A stretch of DNA of 64,000 nt from Croceicoccus sediminis (GTDB lineage Bacteria > Pseudomonadota > Alphaproteobacteria > Sphingomonadales > Sphingomonadaceae): contig NZ_SUNC01000001.1 in assembly GCF_007570835.1 (NCBI RefSeq), forward strand, positions 1,648,581 through 1,712,580. The letters run 5' to 3'. The position numbers were made by a program, and so were the translations under genes. Position 1 is the stretch's first letter. Each line of letters opens with the position of its first letter. Below are positions 26,782 through 36,216 of the stretch, one piece after another. The notes below the pieces were generated by a model, which saw nothing but the letters and a program-made list of their open reading frames with translations, was not told the origin of the DNA and searched no databases.

Positions 26782-27879
26782 CTATTCCTCGGTCCGCAGC
26801 AGCACGAGTTCGCCGATGAGCGCGAACAGGAAGAAAGGCGCCCAGGCAGCCAGAAACGGCGGATATCCGCCGAAATTGCCGATGGCGAGCGCGGCATTGT
26901 CGACCACGAAATAGGCAAAGCCCAAAGCCATGCCGATGACGGCGCGCACGAACAATTGCCCCGAACGCGCCAGCCCGAAAGCTGCAACCGCGCCCAGAAG
27001 CGGCATCAGCGCCGCCGACAGCGGCCCCGAAATCTTGTGCCACCAGCGGCCCTTCAACTCCTCCGTCCGGCGGCCCGCCGCATCGAGATCCCTGATCGAT
27101 TCGCGCAGCTTGAAGATGTCCTGCCCGTCGGCGTTGACCGAACTGATCGAAATCTCGCGCGGGGTGATCCCCTGTCCGACGACGGTGTCGGGCGGATAGT
27201 CGACCGTGGCGATATCGACCGCAAAGCGCGTCGGGTCCTTGAGCACCCAGCCTTCACCGTTCCACGTCGCCGTATCGGCGCGCCACTGTTCGGTGAGCAT
27301 GAGATTGGGATCGCGGCGATACCATGTCACGCCGCCCAGCGTCATCGCATCGCCCTCGCCCGCGGCAGTGCGCGCGGCAAGGATCGCGTCGCCTTCGGCC
27401 ATGTAGATATCGGTTCGCACGTCCGATCCGGGCGGTATCGGCCCGAAATCGGCCTTTTCCCACGCGCTAAGCGTTGCCGTCGCCCGCGTCACGACGCGTT
27501 CGTTGAAAGCGAAGCTAAGCACTGAGACGAGCGTCGCGGTAAGCACCAGCGGAGCAAGAATCTGGTGCGCCGAAAGCCCGGCGGCCTTCATCGCGATGAC
27601 TTCGCTGTTCTGGTTCAACGTTGCCAGTGTCAGGATGGTGGCCAGCAGGACCGAATAGGGCAGAAACCTTGCCACGAGCTGCGGCGCGCGCAGCGACACG
27701 TAAGTCCACAGCGCGCCTTCGCCATTGCCATCCACGGCCAGGATGTCGCCGCTGGTCCCCAGCAGGTCGAGGATCTGCAGGACAAGCACAAGCATCGCCA
27801 GCACCGCGAAGATGCGGACGACGAAAGTTTTCGCCAGATAGATCGTCAGCCGTTTGGACGGGAAGAAATCAAGCCGCAT
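26782..27879 (-). CDS. lptG: LPS export ABC transporter permease LptG
   Basis: A 365-residue YjgP/YjgQ-family permease that, with LptF and LptB2, extracts LPS from the inner membrane. It has three N-terminal transmembrane segments, a periplasmic jellyroll (~120-270) and three C-terminal segments. NQNSEVIAMKAAGLSAHQI is the coupling-helix motif that contacts LptB. The start overlaps the lptF stop by 11 bases. The assignment as LptG rather than LptF follows gene order and length. Confidence 0.92.
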   Translation of the reverse strand: MRLDFFPSKRLTIYLAKTFVVRIFAVLAMLVLVLQILDLLGTSGDILAVDGNGEGALWTYVSLRAPQLVARFLPYSVLLATILTLATLNQNSEVIAMKAAGLSAHQILAPLVLTATLVSVLSFAFNERVVTRATATLSAWEKADFGPIPPGSDVRTDIYMAEGDAILAARTAAGEGDAMTLGGVTWYRRDPNLMLTEQWRADTATWNGEGWVLKDPTRFAVDIATVDYPPDTVVGQGITPREISISSVNADGQDIFKLRESIRDLDAAGRRTEELKGRWWHKISGPLSAALMPLLGAVAAFGLARSGQLFVRAVIGMALGFAYFVVDNAALAIGNFGGYPPFLAAWAPFFLFALIGELVLLRTEE

Positions 27880-29113
27880 GGTTTTGCTCCGCCATGCGCT
27901 TCAACTCCTTGCGCCCGGTGAACCGCATAAGGCGGAAAAGGGCGGTGATCTTCTTGCCCACGACCGAGGCCCCGCGTTCGAGCCAGCCGATCGCCTGACC
28001 GCCCGGGACATGGGCAACGCGCCAATACATCCACAGGATCAGCGCGGCGAAAAGCACGAATGGCACCCAGAGAGATATCAGCGGGCTGACCAGGCCAAGT
28101 GCGGCGACGTCTTCGCCGTACTGGTTTATCTTGTGATAGGCCACGACCATCACGATCGACACGAACACGCCCAGCGCGCTGGTCGATCGTTTGGGCGGTA
28201 TCGCCAGCGACACGGCCAGAAGCGGCAAGAGCAGCATCATCACCACTTCGACAAGGCGGAAGTTGAGGCTGGCCAAAGTCTCGTTCCTGACGTCCTGGTC
28301 CACCTGGTCGTTCCAGCCCAGTTGCAGCAGTTCGGGCAGGATATATTCGCGGTCCTCGCCCCCGCGCTGGCGGAACTGTTCGATCTCCGGCAGGTCGATC
28401 GGCAGGTCGTAGCTGGAGAATGACAGCACGCGCGGCGCGTTGAGGTTCGGCTGGTCCTGAATGATCGTGCCGTCAGTCAGGCGCAGGATGATCGTGTTCT
28501 GATCGTCCGCATTGGCAAGGAACCGCCCGCCCCGCGCAGAGATGGAGAGCATGTCCCCTTTCTCGTCCGTAAGTCGGGCGAAAATCCCGCTCAATTCGCG
28601 GCCGTTGTCGCGGCTTTCCTCGATCCGAAGGGCGGTCTTGTCCTGGATCGTGTTGAATTCGCCGACCTCTATCGACGCGCCCAGCGCGCCCGACGACAGT
28701 TCGAAGGCCAGCCGCTGATAATCGTAGCGCGAAACCGGTTGTACCCAATAGACCAGCACGAAGTTCAGCGCGACCAGCGCCAGCGTGATCATGTAGGGCA
28801 CTTTGAGCAGGCGGGTATAGCCCATGCCCACGGCGCGCAGCACGTCCAGTTCCGACGTCGTCGCCAGTTTCCGGAACGCGAACAGGATGCCCAGCATCAG
28901 GCCCAGCGGGATCGCCAGGCTCATATATTCGGGCAGCAGGTTCGCCAGCATCTGGAAGACGACACCGATCGGCCCGCCCTCGTTCGCGACGACTTCGAAC
29001 AGGCGCAGCATCTTGTCGAGAATCAGCAGCGACGCCGCCAGCGCCAGCGTGCCCAGCATCGGCATCAGCGTCAGCCGGAAGATATAACGGTCGATGGCGG
29101 AAAAGAACTTCAA
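27869..29113 (-). CDS. lptF: LPS export ABC transporter permease LptF
   Basis: A 414-residue partner of LptG. It shows the same six-helix plan with a larger periplasmic domain (~135-310) and the coupling helix ATTSELDVLRAVGMGYTRLL. The first residues MKFFSAIDRYIFRL are typical of LptF. It is the first gene of the lptF-lptG operon, divergent from the next lipoprotein gene across ~150 bp. Confidence 0.92.
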   Translation of the reverse strand: MKFFSAIDRYIFRLTLMPMLGTLALAASLLILDKMLRLFEVVANEGGPIGVVFQMLANLLPEYMSLAIPLGLMLGILFAFRKLATTSELDVLRAVGMGYTRLLKVPYMITLALVALNFVLVYWVQPVSRYDYQRLAFELSSGALGASIEVGEFNTIQDKTALRIEESRDNGRELSGIFARLTDEKGDMLSISARGGRFLANADDQNTIILRLTDGTIIQDQPNLNAPRVLSFSSYDLPIDLPEIEQFRQRGGEDREYILPELLQLGWNDQVDQDVRNETLASLNFRLVEVVMMLLLPLLAVSLAIPPKRSTSALGVFVSIVMVVAYHKINQYGEDVAALGLVSPLISLWVPFVLFAALILWMYWRVAHVPGGQAIGWLERGASVVGKKITALFRLMRFTGRKELKRMAEQNHAA

Positions 29114-29261
29114 GGTGCTCGCATTCGGTCCTTTGGGGCGGATCGGCTTGGCGACACCCCTTCGTTTCGAGGGGTCATAACGGCAACTAACGCCAACGTC
29201 ACCCGTTTCAGATGGGGTTCATTAAACCTGAAGTCTATTCCCGTTGAAAAGGAGAGGGTCG

Positions 29262-30455
29262 ATGCGTTTCCTTATAGTTGCAGGGCTTGCGGCAACGGTT
29301 GCCGCCTGCGCCCCGCCCCCGCCCGAGAAGGGTTCCGCTTCCAGCGAGGCCGATTTGCCCACCGGCGCGACGCTGGGGCAGGACGGTTTCTGGTCCATCG
29401 GCGAGGTTCCGGCCATCGCCTGGCCCGAAGTCGTGCCCGAAGATCCGTCGATCGGACAGGAAGACATGTTCGACAAATACGCCCGCGAAAACGGCATCAC
29501 GCGGGAGCAGGCGATGGGCCAGATCAACGGCCCGCAGAGTTTGCAGGAAGAGCTGGATCGCATTTCGCAAAAGATAAAGCGGGAGGAAGCGGGCAACTTC
29601 GTACAGTTCGTGATGGTCCGCGATCCGTCGGTCCGGATGGAGGTCTGGTTCAAGCGCGATGCCGCCGAAACGCTGGCAAAATACACGCGCGACCCGCTGT
29701 TCGTCCCGCGCGAAGGCGGGCTCTCGCAAGTAGAGCGCGAGCAGGTGCAGACCGAATGGAACAACCGGCTGCATCAAGCAGGCCTGCAGTTCAGCAGCTA
29801 TGGCATGGAACGCGAAGGCGTGGTCCGGTTCGATCTGGGCGTGACCGAAGATCAGTTCCGGGAAATTGCGAAGGAGCGTGGCTGGGATCTCAGCGGACCG
29901 GTCCAGTTCGAATTCGCCTCACCCCAGCCGGCTGCATTCGCGGACGAGGCTCTGGCCGGCGGCGTGCGCGTCTTCGCGCGCGAAAACATGGAGCCCGGCG
30001 CGCGTCATATGGCGCTCTATCACGATACCATCGTGTTGAAGGACGGGTGTTTCCGGACAAAGAAAGGCAATCAGCTCGTCATGTTCGCCTATGATACGCA
30101 GCTTGCCTTGGACGATCAGGGCTATCTGGCGGTGGTAAGCACTCGCGGGCGGGAACCCTACCGGATCGGCGAGCCCGGAAACTGGGGCGGTCCGAACGGA
30201 TACGACGAAAAGAACCCGGACGTGATCGCGCTGCGCAAGGCATGCGGTGAAGGCGAGATCATGAACGTCGCCAACCCGTCGAGCGCGCGGCTGTTTGCAC
30301 TCCCCGCGCCGCAGTGGGTGACGAACTATGCCGATGCAAAGGGTCTGACCCGCCAGAAAGCGTGGGAAAACGTCACCGATTGCATGAAGGCAGAGGAAGC
30401 CGAAGGACGCACCGGGCTGAACGCACGGGACGTGTGCATCAAGCAGTTCAACTAG
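29262..30455 (+). CDS. large predicted lipoprotein of unknown function
   Basis: A 397-residue protein. The start ATG has AAGGAGAGGG immediately upstream. The signal peptide MRFLIVAGLAATVAAC ends in a lipobox with Cys at residue 16, followed by a proline-rich linker (APPPPEKG). The body is soluble, without membrane helices. Four later cysteines (GCFRTKK, KACGEGE, VTDCMKAE, DVCIKQF) could form two disulfides in the periplasm. I recognise no family. It is convergent with clpS (6-bp gap). Confidence 0.75.
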   Translation: MRFLIVAGLAATVAACAPPPPEKGSASSEADLPTGATLGQDGFWSIGEVPAIAWPEVVPEDPSIGQEDMFDKYARENGITREQAMGQINGPQSLQEELDRISQKIKREEAGNFVQFVMVRDPSVRMEVWFKRDAAETLAKYTRDPLFVPREGGLSQVEREQVQTEWNNRLHQAGLQFSSYGMEREGVVRFDLGVTEDQFREIAKERGWDLSGPVQFEFASPQPAAFADEALAGGVRVFARENMEPGARHMALYHDTIVLKDGCFRTKKGNQLVMFAYDTQLALDDQGYLAVVSTRGREPYRIGEPGNWGGPNGYDEKNPDVIALRKACGEGEIMNVANPSSARLFALPAPQWVTNYADAKGLTRQKAWENVTDCMKAEEAEGRTGLNARDVCIKQFN

Positions 30456-30461
30456 GGAGGG

Positions 30462-30926
30462 TCAGGCCTTTTCGAGCGTGCACTGCAGCGGGTGCTGGTT
30501 CTGCCGGGCGAAGTCCATCACCTGGTTCACCTTGGTCTCCGCGATTTCATAGGGGTAGATGCCGCAGACGCCGACCCCGCGCTGATGGACGTGGAGCATG
30601 ACCTGCGTGGCCTGCTCCATGTCCATGCGGAAGAACCGCTTGAGGACCAACACGACGAATTCCATCGGCGTGTAGTCGTCGTTGAGCATGAGAACCTTGA
30701 ACTGGCTCGGCTTCTTGGGTTTGGCACGCGTGCGGGTGGCGAGGCTTACCTGCCCTTCGCCACCGTTGCCGCCATCGGGTTCGTCGCCGCGTTCCCCGTC
30801 GTCGGGCCCTGCATGAACCGGCGGGGCGGCGATCACCGCCGGGCCGGAATTAATCGGGCACGCGCCATCGGGGGCCATGAAGGCCGCGCGGCAACCCTGT
30901 TCGGAATCGTCGTGAACCTTCGCCAT
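30462..30926 (-). CDS. clpS: ATP-dependent Clp protease adaptor ClpS
   Basis: ClpS hands N-degron substrates to ClpAP. The conserved domain fills the C-terminal ~85 residues: [21 protein letters not shown] contains the NDDYTPM substrate pocket, followed by [25 protein letters not shown]. The N-terminal extension is Gly/Asp/Pro-rich and its start is uncertain: ATG 30926 has GAGGA close by, ATG 30878 gives a shorter 138-residue form, and a TTG exists at 30992. No clpA is adjacent. Confidence 0.92.
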   Translation of the reverse strand: MAKVHDDSEQGCRAAFMAPDGACPINSGPAVIAAPPVHAGPDDGERGDEPDGGNGGEGQVSLATRTRAKPKKPSQFKVLMLNDDYTPMEFVVLVLKRFFRMDMEQATQVMLHVHQRGVGVCGIYPYEIAETKVNQVMDFARQNQHPLQCTLEKA

Positions 30927-31000
30927 ATTCCTCGAGAATATCGTATCGGGGGCGCCTTCTACAAGGGGCGGGCGCGCAATTGGTTCAATCAAAGACGAAA

Positions 31001-31034
31001 ACGGGGCTGGCAGAGGTTAACCTGCCGGCCCCGT
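31001..31034 (-). terminator. terminator of the phasin gene
   Basis: ACGGGGC at 31001-31007 pairs with GCCCCGT at 31028-31034, with further pairing inside (GGCAG/CTGCC flanking GGTTAACC). Reading leftward it is followed by TTTTCGTC. Confidence 0.8.
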
Positions 31035-31104
31035 CGTCTGATCCGGATCGCCGTCGCCTGGCGGGGCGGCGGCGTTCCCGATGCTTAATCGGTTAGACCT
31101 GCGC

Positions 31105-31992
31105 TTAGGCGGCCTTCACCTTTTCCATCGCGAGCGAAACGCGGCTCGAGAGCGGCTGAGCGGCGTCGTTGGCCAGCTTCAGCATCGCTTCGGTGTTCTT
31201 CGACGCGGCAGCAACCGACTTGTCGAAGTACTTGCGCATCATCGCGCTCTGCAGCTGGAAGAAGTCGGTCGGCGACTTCACGGCAGCCAGTTCCTTGACT
31301 TCAGCAGTCAGGGCTTCGAACTCAGCCTTCGAATCGGCGAGGAGGCCGCGGCCCATTTCCTGCATGCCGCCGGCAAAGATCTTGCCCGATTCGACCATGG
31401 CTTCGAAGTTGCCCTTGGTGAATTCGGTGGCTTCGCCCATCATCGCGGTGCTCTTTTCGTAAGCTTCCTTCGACTTGGTCTGCATGTCGGCCATCGCGGT
31501 CTGGATGCCCTTGGTGAGTGCTTCGGGGGTAGTCATTTTGCTAAACTCCTGAGTGATCTTGGTCGTGATTTCAGCGGGCTTGGATGCCACCGCAGCGACC
31601 TTCGCGGCGGGGGCGGCAACGGTCTTCTTAACCGCGGCCTTGGCAGCTGCCGGCTTGGCAACCCGGGCCTTGGCGGCCTTGGGCTTGCTTGCAGCCTTCT
31701 TGGCCGGGGTCTTCCTTGCCGTGCGCTTCGCCACCGCGGCCTTGGCCGTCGACGTCTTCAACGCAGGCTTGGAAACCGATTTCGCCGGTGCTGGCTTTGC
31801 CGCCGGCGCAGGCTTCTCTTCGACCTTTGCCGCAACCGCGGGTTCGGTCTTCGGCTCGACCTTTGCTTCAGGCTCTGCCTTCGGCTTGGCCGGTGCTTTG
31901 GGCTTTTTCGGAGCGGCTTTGGGCTTGTCGGCGGTTACACCACCGGCAGTCGCCTCATTAGCCTTTTCAGCTCCGTCGTCCTTGCTCGCCAT
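31105..31992 (-). CDS. phaP: phasin-family PHA granule protein with a Lys/Ala/Pro-rich N-terminal arm
   Basis: A 295-residue protein in two parts. Residues ~150-295 form the amphipathic helical phasin domain (MTTPEALTKGIQTAMADM, then SKEAYEKSTAMMGEATEF and SPTDFFQLQSAMMRKYFDKS), which coats polyhydroxyalkanoate granules. The first ~145 residues are repeats of Lys-Pro-Ala and Ala-Lys (APKKPKAPAKPKAE, then KAAVAKRTARKTPAKKAA), similar to histone H1-like and PhaF/AlgP tails that bind DNA. It lies ~200 bp from phaC on the same strand. Such a tail could attach granules to the nucleoid, an inference from PhaF. Confidence 0.85.
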   Translation of the reverse strand: MASKDDGAEKANEATAGGVTADKPKAAPKKPKAPAKPKAEPEAKVEPKTEPAVAAKVEEKPAPAAKPAPAKSVSKPALKTSTAKAAVAKRTARKTPAKKAASKPKAAKARVAKPAAAKAAVKKTVAAPAAKVAAVASKPAEITTKITQEFSKMTTPEALTKGIQTAMADMQTKSKEAYEKSTAMMGEATEFTKGNFEAMVESGKIFAGGMQEMGRGLLADSKAEFEALTAEVKELAAVKSPTDFFQLQSAMMRKYFDKSVAAASKNTEAMLKLANDAAQPLSSRVSLAMEKVKAA

Positions 31993-32187
31993 CGAGATTA
32001 CCTCGTCTGCTTATCCATTCAGTAACGGAGGCCGAAACGAATCGGACCGCCCGCCACAGACCCGCCAATCGGGTCATGCTGCAGTGCACAATAAGTGCTG
32101 AGGTAACGAGAGTCAAGGATTTATGTTGCACTGCAACAAAAGTCTAACATTTCGACTTTGCCGCTTATGCAATTCCTCGCAAGTCGT

Positions 32188-34173
32188 TCATTTCATTCGG
32201 ACATATCGCCCCGGTGCGTCCTCGATAACGGTGTCGCCCCGGCCGCCCGGCTTGCGTTTTCCGGTCGCTTTTACGCGTGTCGCGTCGAAAGATTCGATCC
32301 AGCGGATCCAGTCCGGCCACCACGATCCGGGTGTCTCGACCGCCTGTTCGCGGAAATCGTCCAGCGTGTCGGGGACGGCGGGCTGGTCGCTATCGGGCTC
32401 ACCGATGGACCAGTACTGGTACTTGCCCGAGGACGGCGGATTGACGACCCCGGCGATGTGCCCCGACCCGGCCAGCAGGAAGCGCATCGGCCCGGAAAGA
32501 TGCCGCGTCATCTTCCACACGCTGTTCAGCGGGGCGATGTGATCCTCGACCCCCGCCTGGATATAGGACGGGGTGACATTGCGGCGCAGGTCGATCGGCG
32601 TACCATGCGCCTTCAGCGCGTCGGGCACGACCAGCAGGTTGTCGTGGTAGAGGTTCTTCAGATACTCGCGGTGGAAGCGGGCGGGCAGGTTCGTGCTGTC
32701 CCCGTTCCAGTAGAGCAGGTCGAAGGCGGTGTAGTCCTCTCCCAGCAGGTAGTTGTTGATCACGTAGTTCCAGATCAGGTCCGGGCTGCGCAACAGGTTG
32801 AACGCCAGGGCCAGATAACGCCCGTCGAGGTATCCTTCGCCAGCAAGCGAATCGACCATCGCCATCTGCTGTTCGTCAATGAAGGCCTTGAGCTCTCCGG
32901 CCTCGGTAAAGTCTACCTGCGCGGTGAAATAGGTCGCGCTGGCGACCTTGTCCGCCTCGCCCCGACGGCCCAGCACGGCCAGCGTCGCGGCCAGCGTCGT
33001 GCCGCCCACGCAGTAACCGATGGTGTGGATTGCGGGCACCTTGAAGCGTTCGCGCGTGACGTCGATCGCCTCGATCTGTGCGGCGATATAGTCTTCCCAG
33101 CCCACGTCGGCCATCGATGCGTCGGCAGAGCGCCACGAGACGAGGCAGACCGTCAGCCCCTGCTCGACCGCCCATTTGACGAAGCTCTTCTTCGCGCCGA
33201 GGTCGAGGATGTAGAAGCGGTTGATCCACGGCGGGAAAATCAACAGCGGGGTCTCGATCACCGTGTCGGTGACGGGGGTGTACTGGATGATCTGGAACAG
33301 GCGGCTTTCGTAAATGACCTTGCCCGGCGTCGCGGCGATGTTCTCGCCCAGCGTAAAGGCATCCTTGTCGGTATGGGTCAGCTTTCCGGCTTCCAGATCG
33401 GCAATCAGGTGTTCCAATCCTTTCACCAGGTTCTCGCCGCCGGTTTCCAGCGTGCGTTCGATCACCAGAGGATTGGTCAGCGGGAAATGGGCCGGGCTCA
33501 TCGCCTCGCAGAAGATGCGGGTGAAGAATTTCAGCTGCTCGCGCCGCTCGTTCGTAAGGCCCTGCGCTGCATCGGCCGCATCGATCATCTGCTCGGCCGC
33601 CATCAGATAGGCCTGGTGCAGCACGGCGAAGGCGGGATTTTCCTGCCACTTGGGATCGCGGAAACGGCGGTCCTTGCGGGGCAGCGCCACTTCGGCCCCA
33701 TCGGCCGCTTGCGCCATGCCACACTGGGCCAGCACCGCGTCCCACAACTTCATCGAATCGGCGAACAGCTGGTCCTGTCCGTTTTCGCCGCCAACCGGCC
33801 ACTGCTGCATCCAGCGGCCCGCCATGGTGAACCAGCGCGCCGGATCGACGATACCGCTGGCCGCGATGCCGGGATGGGTCTTCAGGAAATCGCGCCAGAC
33901 ATCGTTCATGTTCTGCGCGATGGCCGGCCAGTCGACTTCATCCGCAGACGCGGTACTGCCCTCGGCCTTTTCAGGGCCATCGAGAAACGCGGAGAACATC
34001 GCCCTGGTGGCCGCATTTTGCATTTCCATCATGTCGCGCATGGGGCCGTCCATCATGCCCACGAAGGGTCCGGCCATAAGCGAGGCCAAAAAGGGCATTT
34101 CGCCCGAACCGGTTAGCGTCGCATCCGCCGCCATCTTGTCGCCTTTGCCTTTGTCTTTCGTTTTCGTGGCCAT
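32188..34173 (-). CDS. phaC: class I polyhydroxyalkanoate synthase
   Basis: A 661-residue class I PHA synthase that polymerises (R)-3-hydroxyacyl-CoA. The catalytic Cys is in the lipase-like box HTIGYCVGGTT; the catalytic Asp and His lie in the C-terminal half (VEDHIAPLNSVWKM and GSGHIAGVVNPP). Helical N-terminal region ~1-150 (MRDMMEMQNAATRAMFSAF) is typical of class I. Length exceeds the ~590 of Cupriavidus PhaC because of N-terminal extra sequence. It is followed downstream by the phasin, with the synthase transcribed in the same direction. Confidence 0.95.
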   Translation of the reverse strand: MATKTKDKGKGDKMAADATLTGSGEMPFLASLMAGPFVGMMDGPMRDMMEMQNAATRAMFSAFLDGPEKAEGSTASADEVDWPAIAQNMNDVWRDFLKTHPGIAASGIVDPARWFTMAGRWMQQWPVGGENGQDQLFADSMKLWDAVLAQCGMAQAADGAEVALPRKDRRFRDPKWQENPAFAVLHQAYLMAAEQMIDAADAAQGLTNERREQLKFFTRIFCEAMSPAHFPLTNPLVIERTLETGGENLVKGLEHLIADLEAGKLTHTDKDAFTLGENIAATPGKVIYESRLFQIIQYTPVTDTVIETPLLIFPPWINRFYILDLGAKKSFVKWAVEQGLTVCLVSWRSADASMADVGWEDYIAAQIEAIDVTRERFKVPAIHTIGYCVGGTTLAATLAVLGRRGEADKVASATYFTAQVDFTEAGELKAFIDEQQMAMVDSLAGEGYLDGRYLALAFNLLRSPDLIWNYVINNYLLGEDYTAFDLLYWNGDSTNLPARFHREYLKNLYHDNLLVVPDALKAHGTPIDLRRNVTPSYIQAGVEDHIAPLNSVWKMTRHLSGPMRFLLAGSGHIAGVVNPPSSGKYQYWSIGEPDSDQPAVPDTLDDFREQAVETPGSWWPDWIRWIESFDATRVKATGKRKPGGRGDTVIEDAPGRYVRMK

Positions 34174-34380
34174 CTTCGTCTCCAGTCGCGAGGGAGATAG
34201 TGCAGCGCGTCACGACAAAGATCAACGCTGCCAAAAGGTCGGACGTGCAACAAGATTGCTCTTGCGCGGGCTTGCGGGACATCGCAATGCGCCCCATGCT
34301 TTAGAAGGTAACGCCTTATAACAGCCGCGAAAGCGGCACAGACCCGCAACGGCCTTTGGCCCATTGGATTAAGCCGAGAG

Positions 34381-35571
34381 ATGGACACCGAGTTCTACCG
34401 CATCAAGCGCCTGCCGCCCTATGTCATCGCCGAAGTCAACGCGATGCGGGCCGAGGCGCGCCGCGCGGGACGCGACATCATCGACCTCGGCATGGGCAAT
34501 CCCGACTTGCCGCCACCGCCGCACGTCATCGACAAGCTTTGCGAGGTGGCGCAAAAGCCCGACGCCCACGGCTATTCACAGTCGAAGGGCATTCCCGGCC
34601 TGCGCCGCGCCCAGGCGAACTATTACGCCCGCCGCTTCAACGTCGAGCTTGATCCCGAGAGTGAGATCGTCGTCACGATGGGTTCGAAGGAAGGGCTGGC
34701 CAGTCTCGCCACCGCGATCACCGCGCCCGGCGACGTCATCATGGCGCCCAACCCCAGCTACCCGATCCACACGTTCGGCTTCATCCTTGCAGGCGCGACG
34801 ATTCGCGAAGTGCCGACGACGCCAGACGAGCGCTATTTCGAGGCGCTCGAAAACGCGATGCGCCATTCGGTGCCGCGTCCCACGGTGCTGATCGTGAATT
34901 ATCCGTCGAACCCGACGGCAGAGACGGTCGACATCTCGTTCTACGAACGGCTGGTTCCATGGGCGAAGGAAAACAACGTCTGGATCCTGTCCGACCTTGC
35001 CTATTCCGAACTTTATTACGACGGCAAGCCGACCCGCTCGATCCTTGAGGTTCCGGGCGCAAAGGACGTCGCTGTCGAATTCACCTCGATGAGCAAGACT
35101 TACTCGATGGCCGGTTGGCGCATGGGCTTTGCCGTGGGCAACCAGAAGCTGATCTCCGCGCTGACCCGCGTTAAGTCCTACCTCGACTATGGCGCGTTCA
35201 CGCCGATCCAGGCCGCGGCCTGCGCGGCATTGAACGGCCCGCAGGACATCGTCGAGATGAACCGCAACCTCTATCAAAAACGCCGCGACGTGATGGTCGA
35301 TGCCTTCGCCCGCGCCGGATGGGACATTCCCAGCCCGCCCGCGTCGATGTTCGCATGGGCTCCGCTGCCCCCCGCGCTCAAGCACATGGGTAGCCTCGAG
35401 TTTTCCAAGCAGATGCTTTCCGAAGCCGAAGTCGCCGTCGCGCCGGGCGTCGGTTATGGCGAACAGGGCGAAGGTTTCGTGCGTATCGCCATGGTCGAAA
35501 ACGAACAGCGCCTGCGCCAGGCGGCGCGCAACGTGAAGCGCTGGTTCAAGTCGATGGGAATCAATACCTGA
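34381..35571 (+). CDS. PLP-dependent aminotransferase class I/II (AlaC-like)
   Basis: A 396-residue fold-type I aminotransferase. Substrate and PLP motifs are intact: LGMGNPDLPPPPHVID at the N-terminus, VNYPSNPTAETV (the NPT motif), ILSDLAYSELYYDG (Asp and Tyr contacts) and SMSKTYSMAGWRMG, where the Lys forms the PLP Schiff base. It resembles E. coli AlaC and related LL-diaminopimelate aminotransferase-like enzymes that make alanine from pyruvate. Substrate is not certain. It stands alone, with the tRNA pair downstream. Confidence 0.88.
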   Translation: MDTEFYRIKRLPPYVIAEVNAMRAEARRAGRDIIDLGMGNPDLPPPPHVIDKLCEVAQKPDAHGYSQSKGIPGLRRAQANYYARRFNVELDPESEIVVTMGSKEGLASLATAITAPGDVIMAPNPSYPIHTFGFILAGATIREVPTTPDERYFEALENAMRHSVPRPTVLIVNYPSNPTAETVDISFYERLVPWAKENNVWILSDLAYSELYYDGKPTRSILEVPGAKDVAVEFTSMSKTYSMAGWRMGFAVGNQKLISALTRVKSYLDYGAFTPIQAAACAALNGPQDIVEMNRNLYQKRRDVMVDAFARAGWDIPSPPASMFAWAPLPPALKHMGSLEFSKQMLSEAEVAVAPGVGYGEQGEGFVRIAMVENEQRLRQAARNVKRWFKSMGINT

Positions 35572-35651
35572 CCAACGTTTGATCGCGACTAGCGAAAACC
35601 CGATTGCACCGCGCGTAAAGACTCGCTAGGTGCGCCCCTCACCCGTGGTGA

Positions 35652-35725
35652 GGCCCGATGGCGGAGTGGTTACGCACCGGACTGCAAATCCGTTTACGCC
35701 GGTTCGATTCCGGCTCGGGCCTCCA
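35652..35725 (+). tRNA. tRNA-Cys (GCA)
   Basis: Acceptor GGCCCGA (35652-35658) pairs with TCGGGCC (35715-35721), followed by discriminator T and an encoded CCA. The anticodon loop CTGCAAA gives GCA, and the T-arm reads GCCGG-TTCGATT-CCGGC. Confidence 0.95.
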
Positions 35726-35745
35726 CGGTTGAAAAAAGATGGTCG

Positions 35746-35821
35746 GCCGCTTTAGCTCAGTTGGTAGAGCACATCATTCGTAATGATGGGGTCACGTGTT
35801 CGAGTCACGTAAGCGGCACCA
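35746..35821 (+). tRNA. tRNA-Thr (CGT), integration site of the island
   Basis: Acceptor GCCGCTT (35746-35752) pairs with AAGCGGC (35811-35817), followed by A and an encoded CCA. The anticodon stem ATCAT/ATGAT encloses a loop with CGT. The T-stem is ACGTG/CACGT, whereas the displaced 3' copy at 54535-54580 has ACAGG/CCTGT, the more usual alphaproteobacterial sequence. The 3' half therefore probably came with the island. Confidence 0.95.
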
Positions 35822-35822
35822 T
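35777..35822. repeat. left attachment-site repeat (attL), inside tRNA-Thr
   Basis: TTCGTAATGATGGGGTCAC (35777-35795) recurs exactly at 54535-54553. After differing T-arm bases the match resumes as GTAAGCGGCACCAT (35809-35822 and 54567-54580). Confidence 0.88.
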
Positions 35823-36216
35823 CCTCCTAAAGGCACATAACCTAGGAAACACCGGCAGTTGCCGGTGAGAAGCCGTTGGCCTTGGGTCCGGTTTGGGTTG
35901 CGGCTGGCGTTCCTTGGACGGGGAAATACAGCTGCACCCACAAAAACCATGTTTCGTATGTCAGCAGGTGGGCCGATTGCGGACTGTCCGGTTTAGGAAA
36001 GCACACTGCGAAACCGGCCGCAGCGTTTGGTCAGTAACTACCTCGCTGGCCTTGGTTGGCTCGGGAGCGCCATCGCTACCACACGCCAAGAAATTAGAAA
36101 ACCGCTTCAATCTTGAATTAGCCAAGCAACATCTAAGCCGTTACCAACTTGCCCGTACCATTTTTGGATCAGGACCTCTTCGCTGCCCCTTGAGGAGGAC
36201 GTGTCATAGGTCAAAA
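35823..36216. other. gene-free left edge of the island, ~390 bp
   Basis: Between the tRNA and the convergent end of the DGQHR gene. An open frame of 147 codons exists on the plus strand (35893-36336) but overlaps the DGQHR gene and shows no protein-like features. No terminator or repeat was recognised. Confidence 0.5.
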
